This document shows positions 38,946 through 48,157 of a DNA stretch of 64,000 nt, in pieces. How positions within the stretch are numbered: the first letter of the stretch is position 1; every line of letters starts with the position of its first letter. The stretch lies in contig NZ_NOXS01000025.1 of assembly GCF_002251735.1 (NCBI RefSeq), positions 1 through 64,000 of the forward strand, given 5' to 3'. The position numbers and the translations under genes were made by a program. The notes beneath the pieces are model-generated. The model had not been told where the DNA came from and searched no databases. It saw nothing but the letters and a program-made list of their open reading frames with translations. Origin of the DNA: Elstera cyanobacteriorum (GTDB taxonomy: Bacteria; Pseudomonadota; Alphaproteobacteria; Elsterales; Elsteraceae).

Positions 38946-39328
38946 GCGGGCTGGGTGACGGTGCGCAGCCAAGCGGCGTAATCCTCTGCGCTTAGGGCTC
39001 CGCTGGCGAGGGCCAGCATGGTTTCGATGCACTCGTTATCGGATGCAATCAGTTTAACACCGTTCAAGAGAAGAAAAAGTTCGCAGGCAACGAATGCCGT
39101 GCGCTTATTGCCGTCCACGAAAGGATGATTCCGGGCAATTCCGAAGGCATAAGCGGCGGCAAGGTCACAGAGGTGTGGCTCACCAAAAGCATAAAGATGC
39201 TGCGGACGCGCTAAAGCAGCCTCCAATAGTTCAGGCGAGCGCGTTCCAGTCAGGCCTCCGTGTTCGGCGATCTGCTCCTCGTGGATCGTCGTAATGATGC
39301 TGGGATGTAGCCATTCAGGTTCATTCAT
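38942..39328 (-). CDS. Doc-type toxin (Fic domain)
   Basis: 128 residues. The Fic core motif HPFVDGNKR is at 68-76, matching the Doc form HxFxDANKR with Gly for Ala, flanked by RTAFVACELFLLLNGV. Doc toxins phosphorylate elongation factor EF-Tu and stop translation. Its start overlaps the antitoxin stop by ATGA, so antitoxin is made first with coupled translation. No PhD-like antitoxin is present; the partner is an AbrB-type protein. Active-site residues look intact. Confidence 0.88.
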   Translation of the reverse strand: MNEPEWLHPSIITTIHEEQIAEHGGLTGTRSPELLEAALARPQHLYAFGEPHLCDLAAAYAFGIARNHPFVDGNKRTAFVACELFLLLNGVKLIASDNECIETMLALASGALSAEDYAAWLRTVTQPA

Positions 39329-39549
39329 TGGGCGAGCACGCGCAGAACCCCCCGGCGTCGCGCCATAATGTCCCGCGCTAAGTCTAATTGTCGGCCCTGT
39401 TGATCATCTTGGGCGGAAATCACGACCCCCTGCGGTGTTTCCGACAGATACACCACATCCCCTTCACCTGCCTTCAACGCCGCCAGCATTTCGCGGGGCA
39501 GGGTCAGGCCGATTTCGTCGCCGATACGTTGGAGTTTGAGGGCTACCAT
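39325..39549 (-). CDS. AbrB/MazE-like antitoxin of the Doc module
   Basis: 74 residues from ATG 39549, with GGAG at an 8-base spacing; an ATG two codons upstream is possible. The N-terminal half matches the swapped-hairpin AbrB DNA-binding fold (LKLQRIGDEIGLTLPREMLAALKAGEGDVVYL). The C-terminal tail (DLARDIMARRRGVLRVLAQ) would be the toxin-binding part. It probably represses its own operon. The promoter lies in the repeat-rich gap to 39751. Confidence 0.83.
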   Translation of the reverse strand: MVALKLQRIGDEIGLTLPREMLAALKAGEGDVVYLSETPQGVVISAQDDQQGRQLDLARDIMARRRGVLRVLAQ

Positions 39550-39572
39550 GATCATTTCTCCATCAGATCAGC

Positions 39573-39615
39573 TTAGAGCGGTTTCCGGTCGTTTAGGTTC
39601 ATATCGCCGCTCTAA
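39573..39615. repeat. palindromic element A upstream of the toxin-antitoxin module
   Basis: TTAGAGCGG (39573-39581) and CCGCTCTAA (39607-39615) are a perfect 9-bp inverted repeat spaced by 25 bases. It lies directly next to a second palindrome. Similar intergenic AGAGCG elements are familiar in alphaproteobacterial genomes; I cannot confirm the family. Confidence 0.45.
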
Positions 39616-39631
39616 CCTATTGCTTTGTGAA

Positions 39632-39674
39632 GCGAATACGTTGTCGCGGGGGATGCTATCTACTCGTGATTCGC
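39632..39674. repeat. 43-nt palindromic repeat, copy 2
   Basis: GCGAAT (39632-39637) and ATTCGC (39669-39674), same total length (43) as the copy at 1-43, with 33 of 43 bases identical by my alignment. The arm changes are compensatory relative to copy 1. It sits between the LdtR-like gene and the toxin-antitoxin promoter. Confidence 0.5.
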
Positions 39675-39705
39675 TCTAGTCTAGCAGATCATGGCCCCAA
39701 AACGA

Positions 39706-39729
39706 AACGAGGGCCGATAGGCCCCCGTT
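39706..39729 (-). terminator. terminator of the LdtR-like regulator gene
   Basis: The stem AACG-x-GGGCC/GGCCC-x-CGTT with a GATA loop lies 23 bases downstream of the stop codon; one internal mismatch. On the minus strand it is followed by TTTCGTTTT. Confidence 0.65.
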
Positions 39730-39751
39730 CTAACGTCGATAGCCGATAACG

Positions 39752-40207
39752 TTACGACCGCAAGCCGTAATCAAGCATGCCAATCCAGAACCGTTCCAAC
39801 CGCCGGAAGGTATTGGCGGAGGAGGTAAGCTCGGCTTCCGTCGCCACCTCGCCCAAGGCGGCAACCTGACGGTCGAACATACGATCCATGATCTGGCAGA
39901 GTTCCAGCCCCTTGGCCGACAGTTTCACCCGGATAGACCGGCGGTCGTGGGTTGAACGTTCCTGCATCAGATAGCCGTTTTCGACCATCTTGCGGACATT
40001 GTAGGAGACATTAGACCCCAGGTAGTAGCCCCGGTTGGTCAATTCCCCGACAGTTAAATCGTCGCTACCGATGTTGAACAGGATGAACGCCTGAACATTG
40101 TTGATATCCTCGATCCCGAGGCGATCAAGCTCGCTTTTGATCAATTCCAGAAACTGACGATGCAAGCGCTCGGTGAGCCGGATTGCCTCCAGATATGCGG
40201 CCTTCAC
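39752..40207 (-). CDS. MarR-family regulator, LdtR-like
   Basis: 151 residues from the GTG at 40207, decided by a perfect AAGGAG 6 bases upstream. A winged helix-turn-helix is visible (DDLTVGELTNRGYYLGSNVSYNVRKMVENGYL) with the wing in STHDRRSIRVKLS. Its pattern matches the conserved alphaproteobacterial LdtR group, linked in Liberibacter to control of an L,D-transpeptidase gene and osmotic stress; no such target is in the window. It is monocistronic. Confidence 0.82.
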   Translation of the reverse strand: MKAAYLEAIRLTERLHRQFLELIKSELDRLGIEDINNVQAFILFNIGSDDLTVGELTNRGYYLGSNVSYNVRKMVENGYLMQERSTHDRRSIRVKLSAKGLELCQIMDRMFDRQVAALGEVATEAELTSSANTFRRLERFWIGMLDYGLRS

Positions 40208-40460
40208 GTTTTTCTCCTTGGGTACCGCCCTTCATCCCCCGAGAATGACGGAACCAGCGTTAGGGAATATGCTTAGACCCTTGATACCGTCTTCAATCGG
40301 CTTTGGCTAGCATCTGAATAGTCTCAGCCGCGCGAATAATCACAGCATTGGGGGCATATGCGACGATTTTTCCCTTTGGACGGTTGGTGAATGTAGTTTT
40401 TCCAAGCAGATAGAACCGTGCGCCACGTTGAATACGTATGCATCCCTAATCGCATCGTTA

Positions 40461-41537
40461 TCATCCGTTTTTAGTCAGGTCGAGCTCCCGTCCTGGCAGT
40501 GCGGCGAAGAAATTTTTCACAAGATCGGGGGTTACGTCATTCAGCGTCGCGGGCGACCATTTCGGCGCTTGATCCTTATCGATCAGCAGGGCGCGGATAC
40601 CCTCGCGGAAGTCTGGCCCGGCCATGCAATGCTGGCTAAGGCGGAATTCGCGCACGAACACGGCCGCGATATCAAGGCCCTTGCCGCCGCGCAACTGTTC
40701 TAACGTAATCTTTAGGCTGGTGGGCGACTTATGGGCCAGGGTTTCCGCCTGGGCTTTGGCCCAAGCGCTACCATCGGCGGTCAGCGCGGCCAGAATGGCT
40801 TCGATACTATCACCCGCGAAAAGACGGTCGATATCGGCCTGCTGGGCGAGCAGTGGACTATCGCCGCGCGGCTGATCGAAGCGGGCGATGATCGCCTCGG
40901 CGTCAGCGTCCGTGGCAGGAGCTTCCGCGACCAGGGCATCGCGCAGGGCGGGCAGATCGGCATCTTTAATGTGATGGGTGGCAAAGCCGATGGCGCAGGC
41001 ATCCGCCGCGCCCAGCCGCGCGCCGGTTAGCCCGAGATAGAGGCCGATTTGCCCGGGCATTTGATTGAGAACCCAGGTGCCGCCAACATCCGGGAACAGG
41101 CCGATCCCTGTTTCCGGCATGGCGAACATCAGACTATCGGTCACCACCCGCAGCGGGCCATGCGCCGAGAGGCCGACGCCGCCGCCCATGCAAATCCCGT
41201 GGATCAAGGCAATGATCGGCTTTGGATAGGTATGCAGCAGATGGTTGAGCGTATATTCCTCGCGGAAAAACGCATCGGCCAATGCCATCTCGCCCGCACT
41301 GACCGCCTGCGCCACGGCGCGCACGTCGCCGCCGGCACAGAAAGCCCGGTCTCCGGCGCCTTGCAGGATAACGCAGCGGATATCGGGATCGGTCGCCGCG
41401 CGGCGCAACACCGGGTCCATCGCGCGGATCATCTCCAGCGAGAGGGCATTCAGCGCCTTCGGGCGGTTGAGGGTGATGATCAGCGCGCCGCCTTGGGTGT
41501 CGAACAGCACGCTTTCCTGGGCCTGAACCTCCGACAT
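40461..41537 (-). CDS. 3-hydroxyisobutyryl-CoA hydrolase (enoyl-CoA hydratase superfamily)
   Basis: 358 residues, longer than ordinary enoyl-CoA hydratases and typical of HIBYL-CoA hydrolases. The CoA-binding segment AFCAGGDVRAV and oxyanion region HGICMGGGVGLSAHG are present, with PETGIGLFPDVGGTW holding the catalytic Glu. It hydrolyses 3-hydroxyisobutyryl-CoA in valine degradation. It starts 1 base after the isobutyryl-CoA dehydrogenase stop, so the two form a valine-catabolism unit. Confidence 0.9.
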   Translation of the reverse strand: MSEVQAQESVLFDTQGGALIITLNRPKALNALSLEMIRAMDPVLRRAATDPDIRCVILQGAGDRAFCAGGDVRAVAQAVSAGEMALADAFFREEYTLNHLLHTYPKPIIALIHGICMGGGVGLSAHGPLRVVTDSLMFAMPETGIGLFPDVGGTWVLNQMPGQIGLYLGLTGARLGAADACAIGFATHHIKDADLPALRDALVAEAPATDADAEAIIARFDQPRGDSPLLAQQADIDRLFAGDSIEAILAALTADGSAWAKAQAETLAHKSPTSLKITLEQLRGGKGLDIAAVFVREFRLSQHCMAGPDFREGIRALLIDKDQAPKWSPATLNDVTPDLVKNFFAALPGRELDLTKNG

Positions 41538-41538
41538 C

Positions 41539-42681
41539 TTAACCCTCTTTCAGCAGCTTGCGCGCCGTGATCAGGCGCATGACTTCGTTGGTGCCTTCTA
41601 AAATCTGATGCACCCGCAGATCGCGGACGATCCGCTCCACGCCATATTCCTTAATATAGCCATAGCCGCCGTGCAGTTGCAGCGCCTGATTGGCGACCTC
41701 GAACCCGGCATCGGTGGCGAAGCGCTTGGCCATCGCGCAGTGCAGCGTCGCATCGGGATCGCCCCGGTCGAGGGAGCGGGCGGCGCGATGCACCATTAGG
41801 CGCGCTGCTTCTAACTCCGTCGCCATATCGGCAAAACGGAATTGCAGCGCTTGGAAGGATGCGAGTTCCTTCCCGAACTGCTTGCGCACGCTCATATGCT
41901 CTTTCGCCGCCGTCAGCGCCGCGCGGGCGCCGCCGAGAGAGCAGGAAGCGATATTGATGCGCCCGCCGTCGAGGCCCTTCATGGCGAATTTAAAGCCTTC
42001 GCCTTCTTCGCCCAAACGGTTCGCGACCGGCACGCGGCAGTCTTCGAAGGTGACCACGGCGGTCGGCTGGCTGTTCCAGCCCATCTTCTTTTCGGGCTTA
42101 CCGAAGCTGAGGCCCGGCGTGCCTTTTTCGACCAGCACGGTGGAAATCCCGCCCGGCCCGTCACCACCAGTGCGCACCATCACGGCATAGACTTCCGACA
42201 CGCCCGCGCCGGAGATGAAGGCTTTTGCGCCGTTCAGCACGTAATGATCGCCGTCGCGGACCGCCCGCGTCCGCAGGGCCGCCGCGTCGGACCCGGAGCC
42301 GGGTTCGGTCAGGCAGTAGCTCGCCAGCTTTTCCATGCTGAGGAGGGAGGGCAGAAAGCGGGTGCGCTGATCGTCATTGCCGAAGCGGTCGATCATCCAC
42401 GCGACCATGTTATGGATCGACAGATAGGCGGCGGAGGCAATGCAGCCCGCCGAGAGTTCTTCGAAAATGAGGGCCGCATCAAGGCGCGTCAGGCCCGATC
42501 CGCCCGACTCCTCGCGCACGTAAATCCCGGCCATGCCGAGTTCGGCGGCCTTGCGAAAGGTCGCGACGGGGAAGAAATGCTCCTCGTCCCACTGCGCCGC
42601 GAAGGGCGCCAAATGTTCGGTGGCAAACTCGCGCGCCATGCTTTGAAAGGCGCGCTGATCTTCGGTCAGCTCGTAGGTCAT
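41539..42681 (-). CDS. isobutyryl-CoA dehydrogenase-like acyl-CoA dehydrogenase
   Basis: 380 residues from ATG 42681, with GGGGAGGAA upstream at 7-base spacing. The FAD and substrate motifs [18 protein letters not shown] and [13 protein letters not shown] are present, and the catalytic Glu lies in [12 protein letters not shown]. Pairing with the HIBYL-CoA hydrolase points to isobutyryl-CoA (valine) as substrate. It diverges from hemB. Confident family call; substrate inferred from context. Confidence 0.88.
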   Translation of the reverse strand: MTYELTEDQRAFQSMAREFATEHLAPFAAQWDEEHFFPVATFRKAAELGMAGIYVREESGGSGLTRLDAALIFEELSAGCIASAAYLSIHNMVAWMIDRFGNDDQRTRFLPSLLSMEKLASYCLTEPGSGSDAAALRTRAVRDGDHYVLNGAKAFISGAGVSEVYAVMVRTGGDGPGGISTVLVEKGTPGLSFGKPEKKMGWNSQPTAVVTFEDCRVPVANRLGEEGEGFKFAMKGLDGGRINIASCSLGGARAALTAAKEHMSVRKQFGKELASFQALQFRFADMATELEAARLMVHRAARSLDRGDPDATLHCAMAKRFATDAGFEVANQALQLHGGYGYIKEYGVERIVRDLRVHQILEGTNEVMRLITARKLLKEG

Positions 42682-42831
42682 AGGCTTGTTCCTCCCCTTT
42701 TTCTCGATCATAAGGAAGCCGCTGGGGCTGTCAATCGAGCCTATTGACGTGCGGGAAAAGATAGCCTGCCACCGGAACTTCGGAAAACCCCGAAATTCAG
42801 GTTACGCGCACGTAAAGATAAAGGAAGTGCC

Positions 42832-43848
42832 ATGTCGCGTCCGTCGATCATTTCGCCCACCGGTTTTCCCTTCACCCGCCCGCGCCGCACCCGCATGGCC
42901 GAATGGTCGCGCCGCTTGGTGCAGGAAAACCGCCTGAGCGCCGCCGATCTGATTTGGCCGGTGTTCGTGATCGAAGGGGAGAAGGAAGCGCGGCCCATCT
43001 CCGGCCTGCCAGGCGTATCGCGGCTAACGATTGATCTGTTGATCGAGCAGGCCAAGCGGGCGGTGGACTTGGGGATTCCCGCGATTGCGCTGTTTCCGGC
43101 CATCGATCCCGCCCGCAAATCCGACGATGCGGTGGAAGCCTGGAACCCGGACGCGCTGATGCACCGTGCCATTCGCGCGCTGAAAAAAGCCGTGCCAGGC
43201 ATTGGCCTGATCGGCGATGTAGCGCTCGATCCCTATACGCTGCATGGGCACGACGGCATCGTGGTCGGCGACCGGGTGGATAATGACGAAAGCGTCGCCG
43301 CCCTGGTTAAAATGTCCCTGGCGCAGGCCGAAGCAGGGATCGACGTGATTGCCCCGTCGGATATGATGGATGGGCGCATCGGCGCGATCCGCGAGGCGCT
43401 GGAAGAAAATGGCTTCAGCCAGACGCTGATCCTTTCCTATGCCGCCAAATATTCGTCCGGCTTCTATGGGCCGTTCCGCGAGGCGTTGGGCGTTACCGGC
43501 GCGTCCTATGGGCCGCAGGGCAAGGCGACCTATCAGATGGACCCGGCGAATAGCGACGAAGCCTTGCAGGAAGTTGCCATCGACCTTCAGGAAGGCGCGG
43601 ATTGGGTGATGGTCAAGCCCGGCCTGCCGTATCTCGACGTGCTGCACCGGGTGAAGGAAACCTTCGCCGTGCCGACCTTCGCCTATCACGTCTCCGGCGA
43701 ATATGCGATGTGGAAGGCGGCGTCGGAGGCGGGCTATATCGACGGTAAGCGCACCTTGCTGGAAACCATGATGGCGTTCAAACGCGCGGGCGCCGATGGA
43801 ATTCTGACCTATGCGGCGCTGGAGGTGGCAGAGCTGCTGCGCGGTTAG
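42832..43848 (+). CDS. hemB: delta-aminolevulinic acid dehydratase (porphobilinogen synthase)
   Basis: 338 residues. The two active-site lysines are present: Lys206 in AAKYSSGFYGPF and Lys262 in MVKPGLPYLD, the latter the Schiff-base lysine. It condenses two 5-aminolevulinate molecules to porphobilinogen for haem and other tetrapyrroles. The metal-binding region lacks the Cys-rich zinc site and has Asp/acidic residues, as in Mg-dependent alphaproteobacterial enzymes (LDPYTLHGHDGIV). AAGGAAG is upstream; the gene is monocistronic. Confidence 0.95.
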   Translation: MSRPSIISPTGFPFTRPRRTRMAEWSRRLVQENRLSAADLIWPVFVIEGEKEARPISGLPGVSRLTIDLLIEQAKRAVDLGIPAIALFPAIDPARKSDDAVEAWNPDALMHRAIRALKKAVPGIGLIGDVALDPYTLHGHDGIVVGDRVDNDESVAALVKMSLAQAEAGIDVIAPSDMMDGRIGAIREALEENGFSQTLILSYAAKYSSGFYGPFREALGVTGASYGPQGKATYQMDPANSDEALQEVAIDLQEGADWVMVKPGLPYLDVLHRVKETFAVPTFAYHVSGEYAMWKAASEAGYIDGKRTLLETMMAFKRAGADGILTYAALEVAELLRG

Positions 43849-43863
43849 GGGATCGGGCCGACT

Positions 43864-43878
43864 GGGGGCAAAGCCCCC
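43864..43878 (+). terminator. hairpin downstream of hemB
   Basis: GGGGGC-AAA-GCCCCC is a short 6-bp GC stem 15 bases after the hemB stop. It is also within reach of the convergent lipoprotein gene. No real U-tract, so moderate confidence. Confidence 0.5.
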
Positions 43879-43882
43879 GGTC

Positions 43883-44230
43883 TTACCGTCGGCGGGCACC
43901 TTCCATCGTTACCGTACAGGCCTCGCCCGCAATCTCCCCGCAGGTCGTAAGGGCGGCTTGCAGAGTGTTTTGTCCGTAGCGGTCGGTTGCTGTGCACCCA
44001 AGGGGACTGCATAGCCAAAGCTGGATAGAAAATTCATCGTCCCGGCTCAACCAAGCATAGGCGTAGGTCTGGCCCTTCACATCGGTGGCGAAATAGCCAG
44101 CGTCGAAGGCATGGGCCTGATAGCTCCGTTGTCCCGCTTGCGCCAAGGTCGATAGGGTTGGCGGGGCGGGGGGCCAATCGGCGCAGCCGGTTAAGGCAGC
44201 GATCATCCCAAGGGCAAGCAGGCGCTTCAT
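43883..44230 (-). CDS. small hypothetical lipoprotein
   Basis: 115 residues. A short signal with lipobox ALTGC puts the lipidated Cys at residue 16. The mature part has paired cysteines (LCSPLGC; TCGEIAGEAC), probably disulfide-bonded in the periplasm. I recognise no family. It is third in a same-strand group with an ornithine decarboxylase and an alpha/beta hydrolase (10-base gap), but a shared role is not evident. Confidence 0.65.
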   Translation of the reverse strand: MKRLLALGMIAALTGCADWPPAPPTLSTLAQAGQRSYQAHAFDAGYFATDVKGQTYAYAWLSRDDEFSIQLWLCSPLGCTATDRYGQNTLQAALTTCGEIAGEACTVTMEGARRR

Positions 44231-44240
44231 CTTTGGCCTC

Positions 44241-45077
44241 CTACTCCGTTTTTAACAGCCAGTCGCGGATCGCCGCGATCTGGTTCGGTTGGAACAGCGA
44301 CGGGGCGTGACCGCAGTCGGGAAACTCGACAAGATCGACGCCGCCCCGCGCGACCATCCCAAGGGCGGTGGCGCGCAGCAGCAGGCCTGATTGCCCGCCG
44401 CGCAGCAGCAGTACCGGTTGCTGCACTTGGTTCCACAGCGGCCACAGGTTCACATCGCCAATCGGTGCTTTATCGAACCCAGCGTAGAGATTCGGATCGA
44501 AGTTCAGCCGATAGCTTCCGTCCGCTTCCTGCCGGGTGGAGTGTTTGGTCATCCAGGTCCAATCGGCATCCGAAATCGGCCCGAAATCGGCGTAGCGTTG
44601 GCGCAAATGCGCTTCGGCTTCGACCAGCGAGGCAAAGACGGGCCGCCGGTCGGCGGTGGCGATGCGGTCCAGCGCTTCCTTCGGAATGAAGCTGGCGACA
44701 TCGTTAAGGATAAGGCGGCGAATACGTTGCGGTTGCACCGAATTGACGCCGAGTGCGATCAGCCCCCCCATCGAGGTGCCAAGCCAATCGACCTCGGGTA
44801 ACCCCAGTTTGTCCAGCAAGGTCAGGCATTGCCAAACATAGCTGGGGTAATCATAGCCTGCCGGATCGCTTAACCAGTCCGACGCGCCGCGCCCGGCGAT
44901 ATCGACGGCAATCACCCGATACCGGTCGGCCAAGGCGGCGGCGACCTTATCGAAATCATGGGCGTTGCGGGTTAGCCCATGCACGCAGAAGAGGGTACGC
45001 GCGGCATCCGCCGGGCCGGTTTCCCGGATGGCGAGGAAGAGACCCCCACCGATATCGATCCGCGCCGTTTTCATCAT
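44241..45077 (-). CDS. alpha/beta hydrolase
   Basis: 278 residues; two ATGs (45077, 45074) are adjacent and AAGGGGG favours the second. The fold is standard: CVHGLTRNAHDF with the oxyanion region, DIAGRGASDWL, nucleophile elbow LGTSMGGLIAL (Ser), and a His in FPDCGHAPSLF. It probably hydrolyses an ester or C-C bond; the substrate is unknown. It lies 15 bases downstream of the ornithine decarboxylase gene. Confidence 0.82.
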   Translation of the reverse strand: MMKTARIDIGGGLFLAIRETGPADAARTLFCVHGLTRNAHDFDKVAAALADRYRVIAVDIAGRGASDWLSDPAGYDYPSYVWQCLTLLDKLGLPEVDWLGTSMGGLIALGVNSVQPQRIRRLILNDVASFIPKEALDRIATADRRPVFASLVEAEAHLRQRYADFGPISDADWTWMTKHSTRQEADGSYRLNFDPNLYAGFDKAPIGDVNLWPLWNQVQQPVLLLRGGQSGLLLRATALGMVARGGVDLVEFPDCGHAPSLFQPNQIAAIRDWLLKTE

Positions 45078-45092
45078 ACCCCCTTGCCCGAT

Positions 45093-46283
45093 TTACCCGT
45101 CAATGGCCATCGCCTCATCTTCCACCACAACATATGCATCGGGGAAGAAACCATTGAAGCGCGTTGCCAAGGCATTGGAATAGGCGCCTATGCGGCCAAA
45201 TTCAATCCAATCGCCTTCGGTCATGTCGGCGGGCAGGCGCAGGGTAACGGGCAGCACATCGGTCGAATCGCAGGTGGGGCCGTAGATCGTATAGTCCAAC
45301 ATCTCGTCGCTAAAGGCGCGGCCTGGGCGGATTGGTCGCACCGGAAAGCGCAGCCGGGCGGTGACCGTTTCCGACAGTGAACCGTAAATCCCGTCGTTAA
45401 TATAGAGTTGATCACCCTTGCGCAGATGTACCTGCGTGACGAGCGACATACCATCCGCCACCAGGGCACGGCCCGGTTCGCACATCAGCACGCAGTCGCG
45501 CCGCAGTTTGACCTCTTTCAACCCCTCTTCGATCTCGGCAAAGAAATCGGCCAAGGGCGGTACTTCGGCGCCTTGGTAGGAGGTCGGGAAGCCGCCGCCG
45601 ACATCGAGATAGGCGATATCGACGCCCGCGGCCGCAATCACCTCGCCAACGATCTTCAGCGCGGTGCGGAAGGCGCGCGGGTTGGCGCATTGCGAGCCGA
45701 CGTGGAACCCCACCCCGGCGCGGGCGCCTTCGGCCTTGATCTCTTGCAGCAGTTCCACCGCTTCGGCTGGTTTGGCACCGAATTTGGCCGAAAGATCATA
45801 GGCGGCGCCGGCCGAGGGGGTGGCGAGGCGCACGATGATGGCCAAGCCTTCTTCCCGCGCTTCGTCTAGAACCTTATGCAACTCGTCGCGCGTATCGATG
45901 ACGAAATGTTCGACGTTATAAACTTCGTCGGCGATCCGAATGGCAGAGCGGCTTTTGACCGGATGCATGAAATAGCATTCGGCATCGCGGAACAATTCCC
46001 GCACTTGGGCCACTTCGTTCAGCGACGCCGTATCGAAATGGCGAATACCTTCGTCATACAGCGCCCGCAGGATCAAGGGGTGCGGATTGCATTTGGTCGC
46101 GTACAGCACGCGCCCGTCGAACGCATCGAGGAAATCGCGCGCCGCGCGCTTCACCACATGCGGGCGGACGCAATAAACCGGATATCCAGGCTTCAGCGCC
46201 GCCACCATCGCGGCGGCATCGGCATATTTCGGCTGCTGCGGCCGCTTGCCGCCTTCCAGAACCCGTTGACCTTCGACGCTCAT
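45093..46283 (-). CDS. ornithine decarboxylase (alanine racemase-fold, group IV)
   Basis: 396 residues. The PLP lysine is Lys64 in VLYATKCNPHP, and the catalytic Cys is Cys338 in YGPTCDSTD, typical of eukaryote-like ornithine/lysine decarboxylases in proteobacteria. The glycine-rich PLP phosphate loop is IAYLDVGGGFPTSY. It makes putrescine (or cadaverine) from ornithine or lysine. It heads a same-strand group with an alpha/beta hydrolase and a small lipoprotein. Confidence 0.92.
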   Translation of the reverse strand: MSVEGQRVLEGGKRPQQPKYADAAAMVAALKPGYPVYCVRPHVVKRAARDFLDAFDGRVLYATKCNPHPLILRALYDEGIRHFDTASLNEVAQVRELFRDAECYFMHPVKSRSAIRIADEVYNVEHFVIDTRDELHKVLDEAREEGLAIIVRLATPSAGAAYDLSAKFGAKPAEAVELLQEIKAEGARAGVGFHVGSQCANPRAFRTALKIVGEVIAAAGVDIAYLDVGGGFPTSYQGAEVPPLADFFAEIEEGLKEVKLRRDCVLMCEPGRALVADGMSLVTQVHLRKGDQLYINDGIYGSLSETVTARLRFPVRPIRPGRAFSDEMLDYTIYGPTCDSTDVLPVTLRLPADMTEGDWIEFGRIGAYSNALATRFNGFFPDAYVVVEDEAMAIDG

Positions 46284-46354
46284 ACCCTGTCGCCTTTCCT
46301 GTCGGGGCTGTTCCCATTGGCGGAATACCGGGGAACTATGTCACGAAAGCGGCG

Positions 46355-48157
46355 TTAGCCGTGTATCCGTTCGATGACAAACCCGGCAGGACTGCCTTTG
46401 GCATCCGCTTTGCGCGCAGCAAAGCGGGCGGCAATATCCTCGGCGCTCGGGTCATGGGCGGGGTGCCCATCGGACCGGGCAGGAAGATGAACCATCACGG
46501 CACTGGCGCGCAGCAGCGGAAAATTCCGCTCCCGCCCATCGCGGTCCTTGGCGGTGATATGGCCGCGCAACCGGCTTTCGAGATCGTAGAGCGAGGTAAC
46601 ATCGGTGCGGAACTTGCCGAGAAGCTGATTTAAAACATCGGCGACATCGGCTTCGCCCACCCCCACGGCCCCCATCACAAAATCGTCGCCGCCGATATGT
46701 CCGGCGAAGAAGCCGGGGGCATTTTGGGCAATGCGCATCATATCGGCGAACATGGTGATCACCCGGTCGCCCTGGCGGAAACCATAAGTATCATTAAAGG
46801 GTTTAAAGAAATCAAAATCGATGAAAACGATACTGACCGGCTCCGTCCCTTGGTCCAAAGCCCGGTCGATCCACTCTTGGATCTTCTGATTACCGGGCAG
46901 GCGGCTGAGCGGGTTTTGGTCGCGGGCGCCCGCCAGATTATACTCATGCACCAGTTTCAGTAGGGATCGTGGGCTGAGGAAGCCAAGGTAGCGGCCATCC
47001 TCCGTCACCAGAATCCCATCGGCAGCACTATCGCCGGAAAAGGCTTCGACGATCCGGTCAATATGGGTTCCGATATCGCAGACCGGGCAGGTGACGATCA
47101 GGTCGCGCACCCCATCGCCAATCGCCCGATTGCGCAGCAGATCGCTGCCAAACCGGCTATAGGCGAAACGCTTGATATCCCGTTCGCGCACGACGCCCAA
47201 AGGGCGCCCCCGGTCATCGACCACCGGGATCACCTCGGCCGTTTCATTCTGCCGGAAGGTTTCCAGCAGGTCGGCCCGGGCGGTGTGCGGCGGGATGGGG
47301 GGAATGCGCTGGATCGCCTCCTCCATCAGTGGGCCGGAGGTAACGGGGCGGCGCCGGTCCGCGTGATTAAGGTCGAGAACCGTCAGATACTCTAGTTGTA
47401 GCCCCCGCAGATCCGTTGTGGGGCGGGCGATGCGATAGCCTTGGGCGAAATCGCAGCCGATATCGCGGCAAACATAAAATTCCCGGTCGGTTTCGATCCC
47501 TTCGGCGATTACCTGAATACCGCGAATATGGGCGTAATTCGTAACCTGTTCGACCAGCCCGCGCTTGCGCACGTCCTGATCGATCCCGGAGATAAAAAAC
47601 CGATCGATCTTCAGATAGTCTGGCTTGGCTTCATAGAGCATCTTCAGGCTGGCATAGCCGACGCCGAAATCGTCAATGGCAACGGCAATGCCGGAGGCGC
47701 GGTACTGTTCGAACATGCGGTTGCCGCCGTCGTGCAGATTGAATTCCGACCGTTCCGCCAACTCAAGGCAGATGATCGACGGGGCGAGACCGATTTCCTG
47801 CAACAGTTCGACCGTGAAGCCCGACCGATACCCTGGGGCGCCGAATAGCCGCGAATCGACGTTCAGAAACAGCATGCTGCTGGTCGCAAGGTCACGGCGC
47901 TGGGCGAATTTGCGGATCGCCTTGGCGCGCAACGCCAGTTCGACCGGCACCATCTGCCCATCGGCAATGGCGGCATCGAACACATCGGACGGGGTTTTGA
48001 ACCCGATGGTATCAACCCCCCGCATCAGCGCTTCGAACCCCAAAACCCGCCCATTGCGGAAGGAGACGATGGGCTGATAGCCGTAATCCAGCCCGGCAAG
48101 GCGTTGCTGCCAGAGAGGATTATCAAGCTCGACCGGCATGGAGGGGACATCCAGCAT
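46355..48157 (-). CDS. cyclic-di-GMP protein: EAL, CBS pair and degenerate GGDEF
   Basis: 600 residues from ATG 48157; a TTG two codons upstream is less likely. The EAL domain (about 10-250) keeps the key residues in GFEALMRG, LELAE, AIDDFGVGYASL, LKIDRFF and VIAEGIET, so phosphodiesterase activity is plausible. Two CBS motifs follow (about 270-395), then a GGDEF domain with GGDDF at about 489-493 in this numbering, where the fourth residue is Asp instead of Glu. That change may weaken or abolish cyclase activity, leaving a regulatory GTP site. No membrane segment; it is a cytoplasmic signalling protein. Confidence 0.87.
   Translation of the reverse strand: MLDVPSMPVELDNPLWQQRLAGLDYGYQPIVSFRNGRVLGFEALMRGVDTIGFKTPSDVFDAAIADGQMVPVELALRAKAIRKFAQRRDLATSSMLFLNVDSRLFGAPGYRSGFTVELLQEIGLAPSIICLELAERSEFNLHDGGNRMFEQYRASGIAVAIDDFGVGYASLKMLYEAKPDYLKIDRFFISGIDQDVRKRGLVEQVTNYAHIRGIQVIAEGIETDREFYVCRDIGCDFAQGYRIARPTTDLRGLQLEYLTVLDLNHADRRRPVTSGPLMEEAIQRIPPIPPHTARADLLETFRQNETAEVIPVVDDRGRPLGVVRERDIKRFAYSRFGSDLLRNRAIGDGVRDLIVTCPVCDIGTHIDRIVEAFSGDSAADGILVTEDGRYLGFLSPRSLLKLVHEYNLAGARDQNPLSRLPGNQKIQEWIDRALDQGTEPVSIVFIDFDFFKPFNDTYGFRQGDRVITMFADMMRIAQNAPGFFAGHIGGDDFVMGAVGVGEADVADVLNQLLGKFRTDVTSLYDLESRLRGHITAKDRDGRERNFPLLRASAVMVHLPARSDGHPAHDPSAEDIAARFAARKADAKGSPAGFVIERIHG

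Noticed and set aside
40208-40460. Possible small gene upstream of the LdtR-like regulator
   Set aside because: The 253 bases hold only a weak open frame without a start context; it overlaps the 3' end of the hydrolase gene in the wrong strand.
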